A stretch of 64,000 bases of DNA, from assembly GCF_002954665.1 (NCBI RefSeq), contig NZ_MSCM01000002.1, positions 170,173 through 234,172 on the forward strand, in the 5' to 3' direction. Shown here piece by piece: positions 24,385 to 33,420 of this stretch. Every line of letters starts with the position of its first letter. The first letter of the stretch is position 1. The DNA is from Polaribacter glomeratus. GTDB lineage: Bacteria; Bacteroidota; Bacteroidia; Flavobacteriales; Flavobacteriaceae. The notes under the pieces were generated by a model. The model saw only the letters and a program-made list of their open reading frames with translations. It made no database searches and was not told the DNA's origin. The position numbers and the translations under genes were made by a program.

Positions 24385-25608
24385 TCAGCCTTTTTTCAAT
24401 TCTATCACTGTAATTTCTGGCCAAATACCTACTCTTCCTGGAAATGCGTGATACCCAAAACCTCTGTTTACATTTATAAATCTACCAAACTCTTCATACA
24501 AACCAGCCCATTGTTTGTAAACATATTTAGATGGACTCCATTTTATAAAACCCGGAATTTCTATTCCCACTTGTAAACCATGCGTATGTCCGCTCAAAGT
24601 AAGATGGTAATTAAAGTCGTCATTTTTTACTTTTTCTTGCCAATGACTTGGATCGTGACTCATTAAAATTTTAAAATCTTCTTTTTTAATTTTTGCGGAT
24701 GCTTTTTGTAAATCTCCCGCTTGATTAAATCCTTTTCCCCAGTTTTCTACTCCAAGAAGTGCAATTCTTTGTCCGTCTTTTTCTATATAACGATGTTCAT
24801 CCAACAATAAATCAAAACCAATTTTTTGATGAATATCTTTTACATCTTGAAAATTTTTGATTTTATCTTCTGGTTTTTCCCAATCCATATAATCGCCATA
24901 ATCATGATTTCCAAGGATGGAATATTTACCTTCTTTTGCTTCTAACTTGCTAAAAACATCAATCCAATTGTCCATTTCATCCGCTTTATTGTTTACAATA
25001 TCACCCGTAAATAACATCAGATCAGATTTTTGTTCGTTTATTAAATCAACGCCGTATTGTATTTTCTTTTTGTTGGTAAAACTTCCTGAATGAATATCAG
25101 AAATTTGAGTAATCGTATATCCATCAAAAGCTGCTGGTAAATCTTTAAAACTTAGCTGATATTTAATCACTTTATAATTGTACTTTCCTTGCACAATTCC
25201 GTAGATAAAAGACACAAACGGAATTGCCGCCAAACCCAACGCAACTTGAGAAACAAATTTTCTTCGCCCCACTAAAGGTTGTGTATCAGTATTTGAAATT
25301 GTAGCTATTGCTTTTAAAACCAAACGATACACATCTTCACCAAAAAGGATCATCAAGATAACTAATTTAGGAACTAAAACCGTAAGCAAAACACCAACCG
25401 CCATTTGAAATTTTGGCGTTTGCCCGTCGCTTCTAGAATAGTTTAACATAATTAATAAAAAATTGACATAAGCAGCAACACTTATCAGCAAAAAACCATA
25501 GCGTAAAAATTTGCTTTTAGATATCGTTTTTAAAGCTTGAAAGGTATAAATTTCAAGAATTACAGCTAGAACAAGCACTATTATCAATGGAAAAATCCAA
25601 CGTGGCAT
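24385..25608 (-). CDS. Membrane-anchored metallophosphoesterase (YkuE-like)
   Basis: About 407 aa. Four N-terminal hydrophobic segments (to about residue 145) precede a calcineurin-type phosphoesterase domain with the metal-binding motifs ISDIHSGS, FTGDIVNN, LGNHDYGDY, MSHDPSH and LSGHTHGLQ. The family hydrolyses phosphoesters such as lipid-linked or nucleotide substrates; the substrate here is unknown. I prefer the ATG at 25608 over the TTG at 25632, because a -7 box (TATCTTTG, minus strand 25630-25637) overlaps the latter. It is divergent from the hydroxylase gene at 25713. Confidence 0.88.
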   Translation of the reverse strand: MPRWIFPLIIVLVLAVILEIYTFQALKTISKSKFLRYGFLLISVAAYVNFLLIMLNYSRSDGQTPKFQMAVGVLLTVLVPKLVILMILFGEDVYRLVLKAIATISNTDTQPLVGRRKFVSQVALGLAAIPFVSFIYGIVQGKYNYKVIKYQLSFKDLPAAFDGYTITQISDIHSGSFTNKKKIQYGVDLINEQKSDLMLFTGDIVNNKADEMDNWIDVFSKLEAKEGKYSILGNHDYGDYMDWEKPEDKIKNFQDVKDIHQKIGFDLLLDEHRYIEKDGQRIALLGVENWGKGFNQAGDLQKASAKIKKEDFKILMSHDPSHWQEKVKNDDFNYHLTLSGHTHGLQVGIEIPGFIKWSPSKYVYKQWAGLYEEFGRFINVNRGFGYHAFPGRVGIWPEITVIELKKG

Positions 25609-25629
25609 AAATTTATTTTTAAGAATGCG

Positions 25630-25637
25630 CAAAGATA
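25630..25637 (-). promoter_or_regulatory. -7 box of the metallophosphoesterase gene
   Basis: TATCTTTG on the minus strand fits TAnnTTTG and places the start near 25626, about 18 bases before the ATG at 25608. No good -33 TTG is seen. Confidence 0.4.
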
Positions 25638-25712
25638 ACTGTTAAAAAATGAATGAATTTTAACCCGCTGTTAAAGTTTTTTTAGTAAGTTTATGACTTT
25701 AAATTTCATAAA

Positions 25713-26543
25713 ATGATGGATACAATTGTTGCCTTTTTTGAAAACCTAACCAGTCTACAAAAGTTTTTTTGGGTGGTTGGTTGTTTGTCTTTATTTTGGA
25801 TTTTAGAAGGAATTTATCCGTTAAAAAAACATCAATATAATAAATGGAAACACGCAAAAACAAACTTAATTTTGCTGCTTTCTACCATGATAATTAATGT
25901 GGTTTTTGGCATTTTAACTGTTGGCGTTTTCAGTTGGATTGACGCCAATAATTTTGGATTACTAAACCAAATTGATCTGCCAGTTTGGATAGAAATTATC
26001 TTGGCAATTATGATTCTCGATTTTACATCTCAATATTTGGTGCATTATATGTTGCATAAAATCCCAGCAATGTGGCGCTTTCACACTGTACATCATAGCG
26101 ATACGCATGTAGATGTAACTTCTGGAACGAGACATCATCCAGTAGATTTTATTTTTAGAGAGACTTTTGCTTTATTAGGAATTATAATTGCGGGTTTGCC
26201 GGTTTCTTATTATTTAATGTATCGCATTTTAACCGTACTTTTTACCTATTTTTCGCATGCGGATATTCAGTTGCCACTTTTTGTAGACAAAACAATTAGT
26301 TACGTTTTTATTTCGCCAAACACCCATAAATTTCACCATCACCACACAATGCCTTGGACGGATACCAATTTCGGAAATATCTTCTCTTTTTGGGATCGTA
26401 TTTTTGGCACTTTTGTGTACAAAGACACCAAAGACATCGTGTACGGAATTGATATTTTAGATGCAGAAAAAGCAGATGATATTTTATATCAACTAAAAGC
26501 GCCTTTTAAAAAGGATTTAAAGTCAGCAGAATACATTGCATAA
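25713..26543 (+). CDS. Sterol desaturase/fatty acid hydroxylase family protein
   Basis: 276 aa integral membrane di-iron oxygenase. The histidine clusters that bind the iron pair are HYMLH (about residues 111-115), HTVHH (124-128) and HKFHHHH (about 206-212), set among four hydrophobic segments. Family members hydroxylate or desaturate lipids. In Flavobacteriia, hydroxy fatty acids of aminolipids are one possible product, but the substrate is not readable. The 273-bp gap that follows shows two similar stretches (CGATACAATTGTTT and CGATACAATTATTT) and no gene. Confidence 0.88.
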   Translation: MMDTIVAFFENLTSLQKFFWVVGCLSLFWILEGIYPLKKHQYNKWKHAKTNLILLLSTMIINVVFGILTVGVFSWIDANNFGLLNQIDLPVWIEIILAIMILDFTSQYLVHYMLHKIPAMWRFHTVHHSDTHVDVTSGTRHHPVDFIFRETFALLGIIIAGLPVSYYLMYRILTVLFTYFSHADIQLPLFVDKTISYVFISPNTHKFHHHHTMPWTDTNFGNIFSFWDRIFGTFVYKDTKDIVYGIDILDAEKADDILYQLKAPFKKDLKSAEYIA

Positions 26544-26816
26544 AATGATTTTAGTTAAACGATACAATTGTTTCTGAGATAAGTATAAAACCGCTTCGCT
26601 TATAGAGCCAAGCACCAAGATTTGATGCTAACAATCAAACAGCAAGAACGATACTAAAATTAGCTACTTTATCTCGATACAATTATTTTAGAAAAGCAAG
26701 ATGTTATTTAAAAAATCGGTGAAGTCGTGGCTAATTTTTTGCTTTTATAAATACCGTTTGAAGTTTCCTTCTCATCATAACTTTTTGTAGTTTTATGTTT
26801 TTCAATAAAAGATAAA

Positions 26817-29666
26817 ATGTCAGACCAAAAAAGACTTTTTTTAGTTGATGCATATGCATTAATTTTCCGCGGATATTACGCATTTATAAAGAACCCAAGA
26901 ATCAATTCTAAAGGGTTAGATACCTCTGCAATTATGGGTTTTATGAATTCGTTATTAGACGTTATTAAACGTGAAAGACCAGATCATTTAGCCGTTTGTT
27001 TTGATAAAGGCGGCAGTGTAGATCGTGTAGAAATGTTTGAAGCCTACAAAGCAAACAGAGATGCAACTCCAGAAGCTATCAAATTAGCCGTTCCGTATAT
27101 TTATGAAATTTTAAAAGCCATGCACATACCAATTATGGTAAAAGAGGGTTTTGAAGCGGATGATGTAATTGGTACACTTTCTAAACAAGCAGAAAAAGAA
27201 GGCTACAAAGTATATATGGTAACGCCAGATAAGGATTTTGCGCAACTCGTTTCCGAAAATATTTTTATGTACAAACCTCGTTTTGGTGGTGGTTATGATA
27301 TTTGGGGCGTTCCGGAAGTTTTAGAGAAATTTGAAATTACAGATCCTTTACAAGTCATCGATTTTTTAGGAATGATGGGCGATTCGGCGGATAATATACC
27401 TGGTTTACCTGGCGTTGGAGAAAAAACTGCTAAAAAGTTTTTAGCAACCTATGGTTCTATGGAAAATTTGTTAGCAAATACCCATGAGCTAAAAGGAAAA
27501 ATGAAAGAAAAAGTAGAAGCAGCAAAAGAGTTGGGAATCCTTTCTAAACAATTGGCAACAATTATGTTGGATGTTCCTGTTACTTTTGATGCTGATGATT
27601 TTACTTTAGATCAACCAGATATCGAAAAAGTAACCGAACTTTTTAACGAGTTAGAATTCAGGAATTTATTAACCAATTTCTCAAAAACTTTTGCAGATGA
27701 AAATGCAGAAAAAGTAAATTCTATAGAAGATTCTTCTGATGATGAACCAAAAAAATCAACTAAAAAAGCACCGCCAAGTACAGAAGGTCAGTTTGATTTA
27801 TTTGCGGCTCCAGGAACCGGAAGTATTACGGATGAAGCCATTGCATCCGGATTTAAAAATATCGAAAACACCAATCATTTTTATCAACATATAAATTCGC
27901 CTTTATCAAGAAAAATCTTGTTGCAAAAACTGCTGCAGCAAAAATCTGTTTGCTTTGATACCGAAACTACAGGTTTAAAAGCGCTAGAAGTTGAACTTAT
28001 CGGAATCTCTTTTTCGTTTGAAATTGGCAAAGGATTTTATGTTTCTTTTCCGGAAGACCAAGACGAAACCAAAACGATTTTAGAAGAATTTAGACCGTTT
28101 TTTGAAGCATCAGAAATAGAAAAAATTGGTCATAACTTAAAATATGATCTCAAAGTTTTATCTAATTACAACATGCCCGTAAAAGGGAACTTGTTTGATA
28201 CCATGATTGCGCATTATTTGATAAACCCAGATATGCGTCATAATATGGATATTTTGGCAGAAACGTATTTAAATTATCAGCCCGTTTCTATCACAGAATT
28301 GATTGGTAAAAAAGGGAAAAATCAGCTTTCTATGAGAGTTGTGCCTATAAATGATCAAACAGAATATGCTGTTGAAGATGCAGATATTACGCTTCAATTA
28401 AAAGAACATTTTACATCAGAATTAGAAAGTGGTAATGTTACCAAACTTTTTAATGAGGTAGAATTGCCATTGGTTTCTGTATTAACAGCCATGGAAATTG
28501 AAGGAATTAACATCAACACAAGTTATTTAAATGAATTATCGGTTGTGCTAACGGATGACATCAACAGACTTGAAAAAAATATTTACGAACACGCTGGCGA
28601 AGAATTTAATATTGCATCGCCTAAACAATTAGGAATCGTTTTGTTCGAGAACATGAAGTTGGTTGATAAACCTAAAAAGACTAAAACTGGGCAATATGCT
28701 ACAGGCGAAGATATTTTATCTTACTTGGCAAAAGACCACGAAATTATACGAAATATTCAAGAATATCGTCAATATAAAAAATTACAAAGCACGTATGTAG
28801 ATGCGTTGCCAAATGAAGTGAATCCTAAAACAGGAAGAATTCATACAGAATATATGCAAGCAGTTGCGGCAACAGGTCGTTTAAGTTCTAACAACCCAAA
28901 TTTACAAAATATACCGATTAGAACAGAGCGCGGAAAAGGAGTTAGAAAAGCGTTTATACCAAGAGATGAAAACTATGTTTTATTAGCTGCGGATTATTCT
29001 CAAATTGAATTGCGAATTATTGCGGCGTTAAGTGAAGAAGAAACGATGATGAATGCTTTTAAAAATGGCGAAGACATTCATGCTTCAACCGCTGCAAAAG
29101 TATTTAATATTCCTTTGGATGAAGTTACACGCGAACAAAGAAGCAACGCAAAAACAGTTAATTTTGGTATTATATATGGCGTTTCTGCGTTCGGATTAAG
29201 TAATCAGACAGATTTATCAAGAAGCGAAGCAAAAGAGTTGATTGATACGTATTACGAAACCTATCCGAAGTTAAAAGCATACATGGCTGCACAAGTTGAT
29301 TTTGCTAGAGATCACGGCTATGTAGAAACGGTTTTAAACAGACGTAGGTATTTAAAAGACATCAATTCTAGAAACGCAGTGGTTAGAGGTGCTGCAGAAC
29401 GAAATGCTGTAAATGCGCCAATTCAAGGTTCTGCTGCAGACATTATTAAACTAGCAATGATAAATATTTACAAGCGTTTTGAAAAAGAAAACTTTAAATC
29501 TAAAATGTTGTTGCAAGTGCACGATGAATTGGTTTTCGACGCACATAAAGACGAGTTAGAAATTATAAAACCAATCATAAAATTCGAAATGGAAAATGCT
29601 TTTAAAATGAGTGTTCCTTTGGATGTTGAAATAGGAATTGGTGATAACTGGTTAGAAGCACATTAA
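26817..29666 (+). CDS. polA: DNA polymerase I
   Basis: 949 aa, the normal length, and intact. Domain order: 5'-3' exonuclease (about 1-290; FLVDAYALIFRGYYAF, CFDKG, GMMGDSADNIPGLPGVGEKTA), a linker rich in acidic and Lys residues, 3'-5' exonuclease (about 350-530; CFDTETTGL, GHNLKYDLKVL, AVEDADIT), then the polymerase domain (about 560-949) with motif A DYSQIELRI, motif B RSNAKTVNFGIIYGVS and motif C QVHDELVF. It removes Okazaki RNA primers and fills repair gaps. The exonuclease acidic residues are present, so proofreading should be active, unlike Taq-type enzymes. Confidence 0.97.
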   Translation: MSDQKRLFLVDAYALIFRGYYAFIKNPRINSKGLDTSAIMGFMNSLLDVIKRERPDHLAVCFDKGGSVDRVEMFEAYKANRDATPEAIKLAVPYIYEILKAMHIPIMVKEGFEADDVIGTLSKQAEKEGYKVYMVTPDKDFAQLVSENIFMYKPRFGGGYDIWGVPEVLEKFEITDPLQVIDFLGMMGDSADNIPGLPGVGEKTAKKFLATYGSMENLLANTHELKGKMKEKVEAAKELGILSKQLATIMLDVPVTFDADDFTLDQPDIEKVTELFNELEFRNLLTNFSKTFADENAEKVNSIEDSSDDEPKKSTKKAPPSTEGQFDLFAAPGTGSITDEAIASGFKNIENTNHFYQHINSPLSRKILLQKLLQQKSVCFDTETTGLKALEVELIGISFSFEIGKGFYVSFPEDQDETKTILEEFRPFFEASEIEKIGHNLKYDLKVLSNYNMPVKGNLFDTMIAHYLINPDMRHNMDILAETYLNYQPVSITELIGKKGKNQLSMRVVPINDQTEYAVEDADITLQLKEHFTSELESGNVTKLFNEVELPLVSVLTAMEIEGININTSYLNELSVVLTDDINRLEKNIYEHAGEEFNIASPKQLGIVLFENMKLVDKPKKTKTGQYATGEDILSYLAKDHEIIRNIQEYRQYKKLQSTYVDALPNEVNPKTGRIHTEYMQAVAATGRLSSNNPNLQNIPIRTERGKGVRKAFIPRDENYVLLAADYSQIELRIIAALSEEETMMNAFKNGEDIHASTAAKVFNIPLDEVTREQRSNAKTVNFGIIYGVSAFGLSNQTDLSRSEAKELIDTYYETYPKLKAYMAAQVDFARDHGYVETVLNRRRYLKDINSRNAVVRGAAERNAVNAPIQGSAADIIKLAMINIYKRFEKENFKSKMLLQVHDELVFDAHKDELEIIKPIIKFEMENAFKMSVPLDVEIGIGDNWLEAH

Positions 29667-29810
29667 ACAAACTATCAAATTATTAAAATACAGATTTCGC
29701 TAAATACTGAAACAAGTTCAGCACATGAAGCGGGATTCGTTCAACTATCAACTATCAACTTTGAACTTATAGCTTGCTGTTTTCAAAATTGAGTCTCACT
29801 AAAAATAGAA

Positions 29811-30200
29811 ATGGAATTAGATTATATTGAAGATATAGATGGTCACGAGCAAAACATTGTTCGATTGTACAATTTTAACAAAGCAGAAGCGATTCTGTTT
29901 AGAGACCTTTTAAAAGCAACCGTTATTGATAAAAAACAAAAACTAGATTTAGCTACAGTAGCTTTTATAACCCCGCGGAATTGCAATTTAATTTTTGGGT
30001 TGTTTAAAACGGATGAAGGAATTCTTACCAAAGACAACGAAACGTTTTTCTGTATTTTAACTTTAGATGGTTTTAAAAAAATGATAAAATTGATAGAACC
30101 TTTTTGTAAAAAGGAGTCTAAAGGTTATCAATATTTATATGAAATTGACAACCCGATTGATTTATTATTTTGCCCATCGGCTAGTTTTGATGAAGCGTAA
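29811..30200 (+). CDS. Small hypothetical protein (129 aa)
   Basis: 129 aa acidic cytoplasmic protein with no signal peptide and no recognised domain. It begins MELDYIEDIDGHEQNIVRLYNF. A diverged copy of its C-terminal half (from about residue 64) is found as a fragment 3 kb away at 33141-33326, on the other side of a three-gene block. The function is unknown. Confidence 0.65.
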   Translation: MELDYIEDIDGHEQNIVRLYNFNKAEAILFRDLLKATVIDKKQKLDLATVAFITPRNCNLIFGLFKTDEGILTKDNETFFCILTLDGFKKMIKLIEPFCKKESKGYQYLYEIDNPIDLLFCPSASFDEA

Positions 30201-30284
30201 TTGATTTTAAAAACCGTACTTTTTTTTAGTTTATTACTTAAAAAGTGAAAGCCATTTTAAAATTTAGGTTGTCTTTTGAAAATT

Positions 30285-30304
30285 AAAAATTTAACTTCGC
30301 TAAC
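30285..30304 (+). repeat. Inverted repeat, left copy, flanking the Crp-oxidoreductase-DJ-1 block
   Basis: AAAAATTTAACTTCGCTAAC at 30285-30304 is the exact reverse complement of 33091-33110. The copies enclose 2.8 kb with three + strand genes. Confidence 0.65.
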
Positions 30305-30379
30305 TCCTGATAGTTGGCATTAAAACGGACGTCATATCAGTGTTACGTTGTAAGTAATTAAAACCACCATAATTAAGAA

Positions 30380-30955
30380 TTGGAAGACTTAATCAAGAAA
30401 ATAAAAAGCAGATTACACTTAAGACCAGAAGCGGAAGAATTTCTTTATTCCATTTCGAAAGAAAAAACACTTTCTAAAGGAGAAGTTTTAATTCGCCAAG
30501 GACAAACTGTAAAGAAGACATTCTTTGTTACATCAGGTTGCCTAAGATCTTACTGTATTGATAAAAACGGAAAGGAACACACCTTACTATTTGCAATTAA
30601 AGATTGGTGGATAAGCGATTACATAGCTATCCATACTGATGAGCTTTCAACACTAACGGTAGAATGTCTTACCGAATCGAAAGTTATTGAATTCAATGCC
30701 AAAGAACTGGATGGAATTCATGCGCGTTTTCCTGAATTCGAGTCTTATCAAAGACACAATTTAGAACGCCATGTAGTTAGTTTGCACAAGCGTATCTTGA
30801 ATCAACTACAATTAAGTGCTGCCGAGAGGTATGATTTATTCTTAAAGCAATACCCCGATATTGAGCAGCATACTCGAAATTTCCATATCGCATCTTATCT
30901 AGGTATCACCCAACAAAGCTTGAGTCGTATTAGAGTAGAAAAAGTAAAAAAATAG
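30380..30955 (+). CDS. Crp/Fnr family regulator (TTG start)
   Basis: 191 aa with a cyclic-nucleotide-binding-like barrel (about 20-120; GEVLIRQGQTVKKTFFVTSGCLRSY, FAIKDWWISDY) and a C-terminal helix-turn-helix (HIASYLGITQQSLSRIRVEKVKK). The best start is a TTG at 30380, giving MEDLIKKIKS. No FNR-type cysteine motif is present. The gene lies 83 bp upstream of the oxidoreductase-DJ-1 operon, whose promoter carries a TTACC/GGTAA palindrome, so it probably activates these genes. The trigger is unknown; electrophile or quinone stress would fit the targets. Confidence 0.85.
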   Translation: MEDLIKKIKSRLHLRPEAEEFLYSISKEKTLSKGEVLIRQGQTVKKTFFVTSGCLRSYCIDKNGKEHTLLFAIKDWWISDYIAIHTDELSTLTVECLTESKVIEFNAKELDGIHARFPEFESYQRHNLERHVVSLHKRILNQLQLSAAERYDLFLKQYPDIEQHTRNFHIASYLGITQQSLSRIRVEKVKK

Positions 30956-30960
30956 CTTTC

Positions 30961-31004
30961 TTACCATAGGGTAAATTTTTCTCGAAATACTCATTCTACA
31001 TTTG
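30961..31004 (+). promoter_or_regulatory. Oxidoreductase promoter with TTACC/GGTAA operator
   Basis: TACATTTG (30997-31004) matches the -7 box, giving a start near 31008. TTACCATAGGGTAA (30961-30974; perfect 5-bp arms, 4-bp spacer) is centred about 40 bp upstream. This is a class II CRP/FNR position, and the palindrome begins 5 bp after the regulator's stop codon. Confidence 0.6.
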
Positions 31005-31038
31005 TATCGAATTAAGAACCAAATAAATCGAAACAGAT

Positions 31039-32022
31039 ATGAAAGCATTACAAATAATAAAATACGGTGAGATTAAAGACAGTCTAGCCTTTAATGAAGT
31101 TAGCAAACCGACAGTTCAAGCAAATGATGTACTCATTGAAGTTAAAGCTGCTGCCATTAACCCTATAGACAAGAGTATTATTCTTGGAAACCTCCAAGGT
31201 ATGCTCCCAATACCATTGCCAAGCACCTCTGCTTATGACGTAAGTGGAATTGTTGTAGAAACAGGAAATGAAGTAAGTAATTTTGAAATTGGAGACTTGG
31301 TTTATTCAAGAGTTCCGCAAGAACAAATGGGCACATTGGCTGAATTTGTTGCTGTAACCAGTGATGCTGTTTCAAAAAAACCTGGTAACATTTCTTTCGA
31401 AGAAGCGGCAAGTTTACCATTAGCAGGACTAACTGCTTTACAATCTTTGGAGTACGCAGGTATAAAAGAGAACGATAAAGTTCTTATTCATGCTGGTTCT
31501 GGAGGTGTTGGAAGTTTCGCTATTCAGTATGCCAAAGCTAAAGGAGCTTATGTTTATACCACAACAAGCACAAATAATGTACAATGGGTGAAAGAGCTTG
31601 GCGCAGACAGAGTAATCGACTACAAAACGGAAGATTACAAAAGCATAGCCAAAGATGTAGATATCGTGTTTGATACACTTGGTCAAAACTATTCGCTTGA
31701 ATCTTTTGAAGTTGTCAAAACAGCTGGAAAAGTGGTTAGTGTTGTTGGCCCTTTGGATGAAGCGAGTGCGAAAATGTTCGGCATGGCCGATTATAAATTG
31801 CCAGAGGAATTAGCTGAAGCTAGCAGTGAAAAAAACGTTGAGTACAAATTCATCTTCATGCATCCAAATGGTGCACATTTAAATGAAATAAAATCAATGA
31901 TAGAAGATGAAAAAATCAAACCAATTGTAGACAAAGTATATCCATTTTCTGAGAGTATTCAAGCATTCATACATCTTGCATCGGGTAGAGCAAAAGGGAA
32001 AATTGTAATTAAAATCCATTAA
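31039..32022 (+). CDS. NAD(P)-dependent quinone oxidoreductase (zinc-less MDR type)
   Basis: 327 aa medium-chain dehydrogenase/reductase of the quinone oxidoreductase class. The N-terminal catalytic domain holds VKAAAINPIDKSI and YDVSGIVVETG. The Rossmann part has LIHAGSGGVGSFAIQYAKAKGA (about 149-170), whose AGSGGVG loop binds NADPH. The zinc-binding Cys/His sites of alcohol dehydrogenases are absent. It reduces quinones or enones, probably for detoxification. It is the first gene of an operon with the DJ-1/PfpI gene (34 bp gap), next to a Crp-like regulator. Confidence 0.88.
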   Translation: MKALQIIKYGEIKDSLAFNEVSKPTVQANDVLIEVKAAAINPIDKSIILGNLQGMLPIPLPSTSAYDVSGIVVETGNEVSNFEIGDLVYSRVPQEQMGTLAEFVAVTSDAVSKKPGNISFEEAASLPLAGLTALQSLEYAGIKENDKVLIHAGSGGVGSFAIQYAKAKGAYVYTTTSTNNVQWVKELGADRVIDYKTEDYKSIAKDVDIVFDTLGQNYSLESFEVVKTAGKVVSVVGPLDEASAKMFGMADYKLPEELAEASSEKNVEYKFIFMHPNGAHLNEIKSMIEDEKIKPIVDKVYPFSESIQAFIHLASGRAKGKIVIKIH

Positions 32023-32056
32023 GTATTATTCTAATAAAAACATAAAAATTAAAATC

Positions 32057-32959
32057 ATGACAAAAAAAATATTAATTGGACTTGCAAGTGTAATTGTGCT
32101 TGCATTCATAGTAATCTACTTTATATCACGACCAACGCTAGAAGATGATGGTTCATATAGCCCATCAAGTTTAGCGCTGAATTTAGGAACTGTGTCTGTA
32201 ACAGATTTTGAAGATATTAAATACACCAAATACCAAGGAGAAAAATCAAAGATTTTAGTAATCTTCACTGAACAAAAAAACTTGGAAATGAAAAACGGCA
32301 AACTGTTTTCTACGGGAAATCACCCAATAGAAGCACTTGTTCCAATGTTACACCTAAAAAATGCAGGATTTGATTTTGAAATCGTAACTCCTACTGGTAA
32401 ACCTGTTGTATTTGAAATGTGGGCTTTTCCGAATGAAGATGAGAATGTGAAAGCTATTTATAATGAGTACAAATCGAATTTTGAGCAACCTAAAAAATTG
32501 ACAGATTTTATCACTAATTCATTTACAAATGATAGTTCTTATGCTGCTGTATTTGTGCCAGGTGGACATGGAGCAATGATTGGTATTCCAGAAGATAAAA
32601 ACGTAAGTAAGGTATTGAATTGGGCACATCAAAGTGATTTGTTCACTATTACGCTTTGTCATGGTCCAGGAGCATTATTATCCACTACGCTGGACAATCA
32701 AAAATTCCTTTATGATGGATACAAGATGGCTGTATTCCCAGACGCTGTGGATGAAATGACACCAATGATTGGTTATTTGCCAGGTCACATGAAAAACGGT
32801 GTGAGCGAAAGATTGAAAAACTTAGGTGCTACTATTGTTAATACAGAATCTGATAAAACAGTTTGTGTAGATAGAAGACTAATTACAGGTGCAAGTCCAT
32901 TAGCATCAAATGAATTAGGAAAACTCGCAGCTGAAACTTTATTGAAAGAACTGAATTAA
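32057..32959 (+). CDS. DJ-1/PfpI family protein with N-terminal membrane anchor
   Basis: 300 aa. Residues about 5-22 (ILIGLASVIVLAFIVIYF) are a signal anchor, so the domain is likely extracytoplasmic. The DJ-1/PfpI core contains AVFVPGGHGAMIGIPEDKNV and the nucleophile elbow TLCHGPGALL (Cys at about 214, followed by His-Gly), as in Hsp31/glyoxalase-III-like members. Such proteins act on methylglyoxal-type aldehydes or as chaperones. It is co-transcribed after the quinone oxidoreductase and ends at a strong terminator. Confidence 0.85.
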   Translation: MTKKILIGLASVIVLAFIVIYFISRPTLEDDGSYSPSSLALNLGTVSVTDFEDIKYTKYQGEKSKILVIFTEQKNLEMKNGKLFSTGNHPIEALVPMLHLKNAGFDFEIVTPTGKPVVFEMWAFPNEDENVKAIYNEYKSNFEQPKKLTDFITNSFTNDSSYAAVFVPGGHGAMIGIPEDKNVSKVLNWAHQSDLFTITLCHGPGALLSTTLDNQKFLYDGYKMAVFPDAVDEMTPMIGYLPGHMKNGVSERLKNLGATIVNTESDKTVCVDRRLITGASPLASNELGKLAAETLLKELN

Positions 32960-32980
32960 AAACTACTTACAACAATGTAT

Positions 32981-33026
32981 AAAAGCAATAGCGGTTTGGG
33001 TTTTAACTTGAACCGCTATTGCTTTT
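32981..33026 (+). terminator. Terminator of the oxidoreductase-DJ-1 operon
   Basis: Perfect 16-bp arms AAAAGCAATAGCGGTT (32981-32996) and AACCGCTATTGCTTTT (33011-33026) with a 14-base loop and a T run, 22 bp after the DJ-1 stop codon. Confidence 0.85.
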
Positions 33027-33090
33027 TAATTAAGTATATTGCTATCCGAAAGTTAGTGCGTATAAATCTGCTACTGCTCTTATACTAAAC

Positions 33091-33110
33091 GTTAGCGAAG
33101 TTAAATTTTT
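33091..33110 (-). repeat. Inverted repeat, right copy
   Basis: GTTAGCGAAGTTAAATTTTT is the reverse complement of 30285-30304. It stands just before the decayed gene copy at 33141. Confidence 0.65.
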
Positions 33111-33140
33111 TCATCCTACGAAAAATAAAATACAAGTTAA

Positions 33141-33326
33141 AAAACCATCCTAATAATTTTTGGTTTGTTTACATCTGATGAAGGAATTCTTACCGAATAC
33201 AACCAAGTTTTTTTCTATATTTTAACTTTAAAAGATTTTCAAAAAATGATAAAATTGATCGCATCTTTCTGTAAAAAAGAATCTAAAGGCTATCAATATG
33301 TATATGATATTGACAATCCTACGTAA
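33141..33326 (+). pseudogene. C-terminal remnant of a second copy of the 129-aa gene
   Basis: An open stretch of about 61 codons ending in TAA reads KTILIIFGLFTSDEGILTE, then FFYILTLKDFQKMIKLI and FCKKESKGYQYVYDIDNPT. The gene at 29811-30200 has IFGLFKTDEGILTK, FFCILTLDGFKKMIKLI and FCKKESKGYQYLYEIDNPI in the same order. There is no start codon, the frame is closed upstream by TAA, and about half of the gene is missing. The rest of the gap 32960-33420 holds a terminator and one arm of an inverted repeat. Confidence 0.75.
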
Positions 33327-33420
33327 CTTTCAGCAATTGAAATTGATGAGTAAGTATTTTAGATAAAATTAAAAATTATTTCAAGATTATGAAGAGTTAT
33401 CTTAAAACAAATTAAAACTA

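Noticed and set aside
30285..33110. Integron attC-type cassette boundaries.
   Set aside because: GTTAGC-like ends recall attC sites, but the RYYYAAC/GTTRRRY pattern is not met and there is no integron integrase in view.
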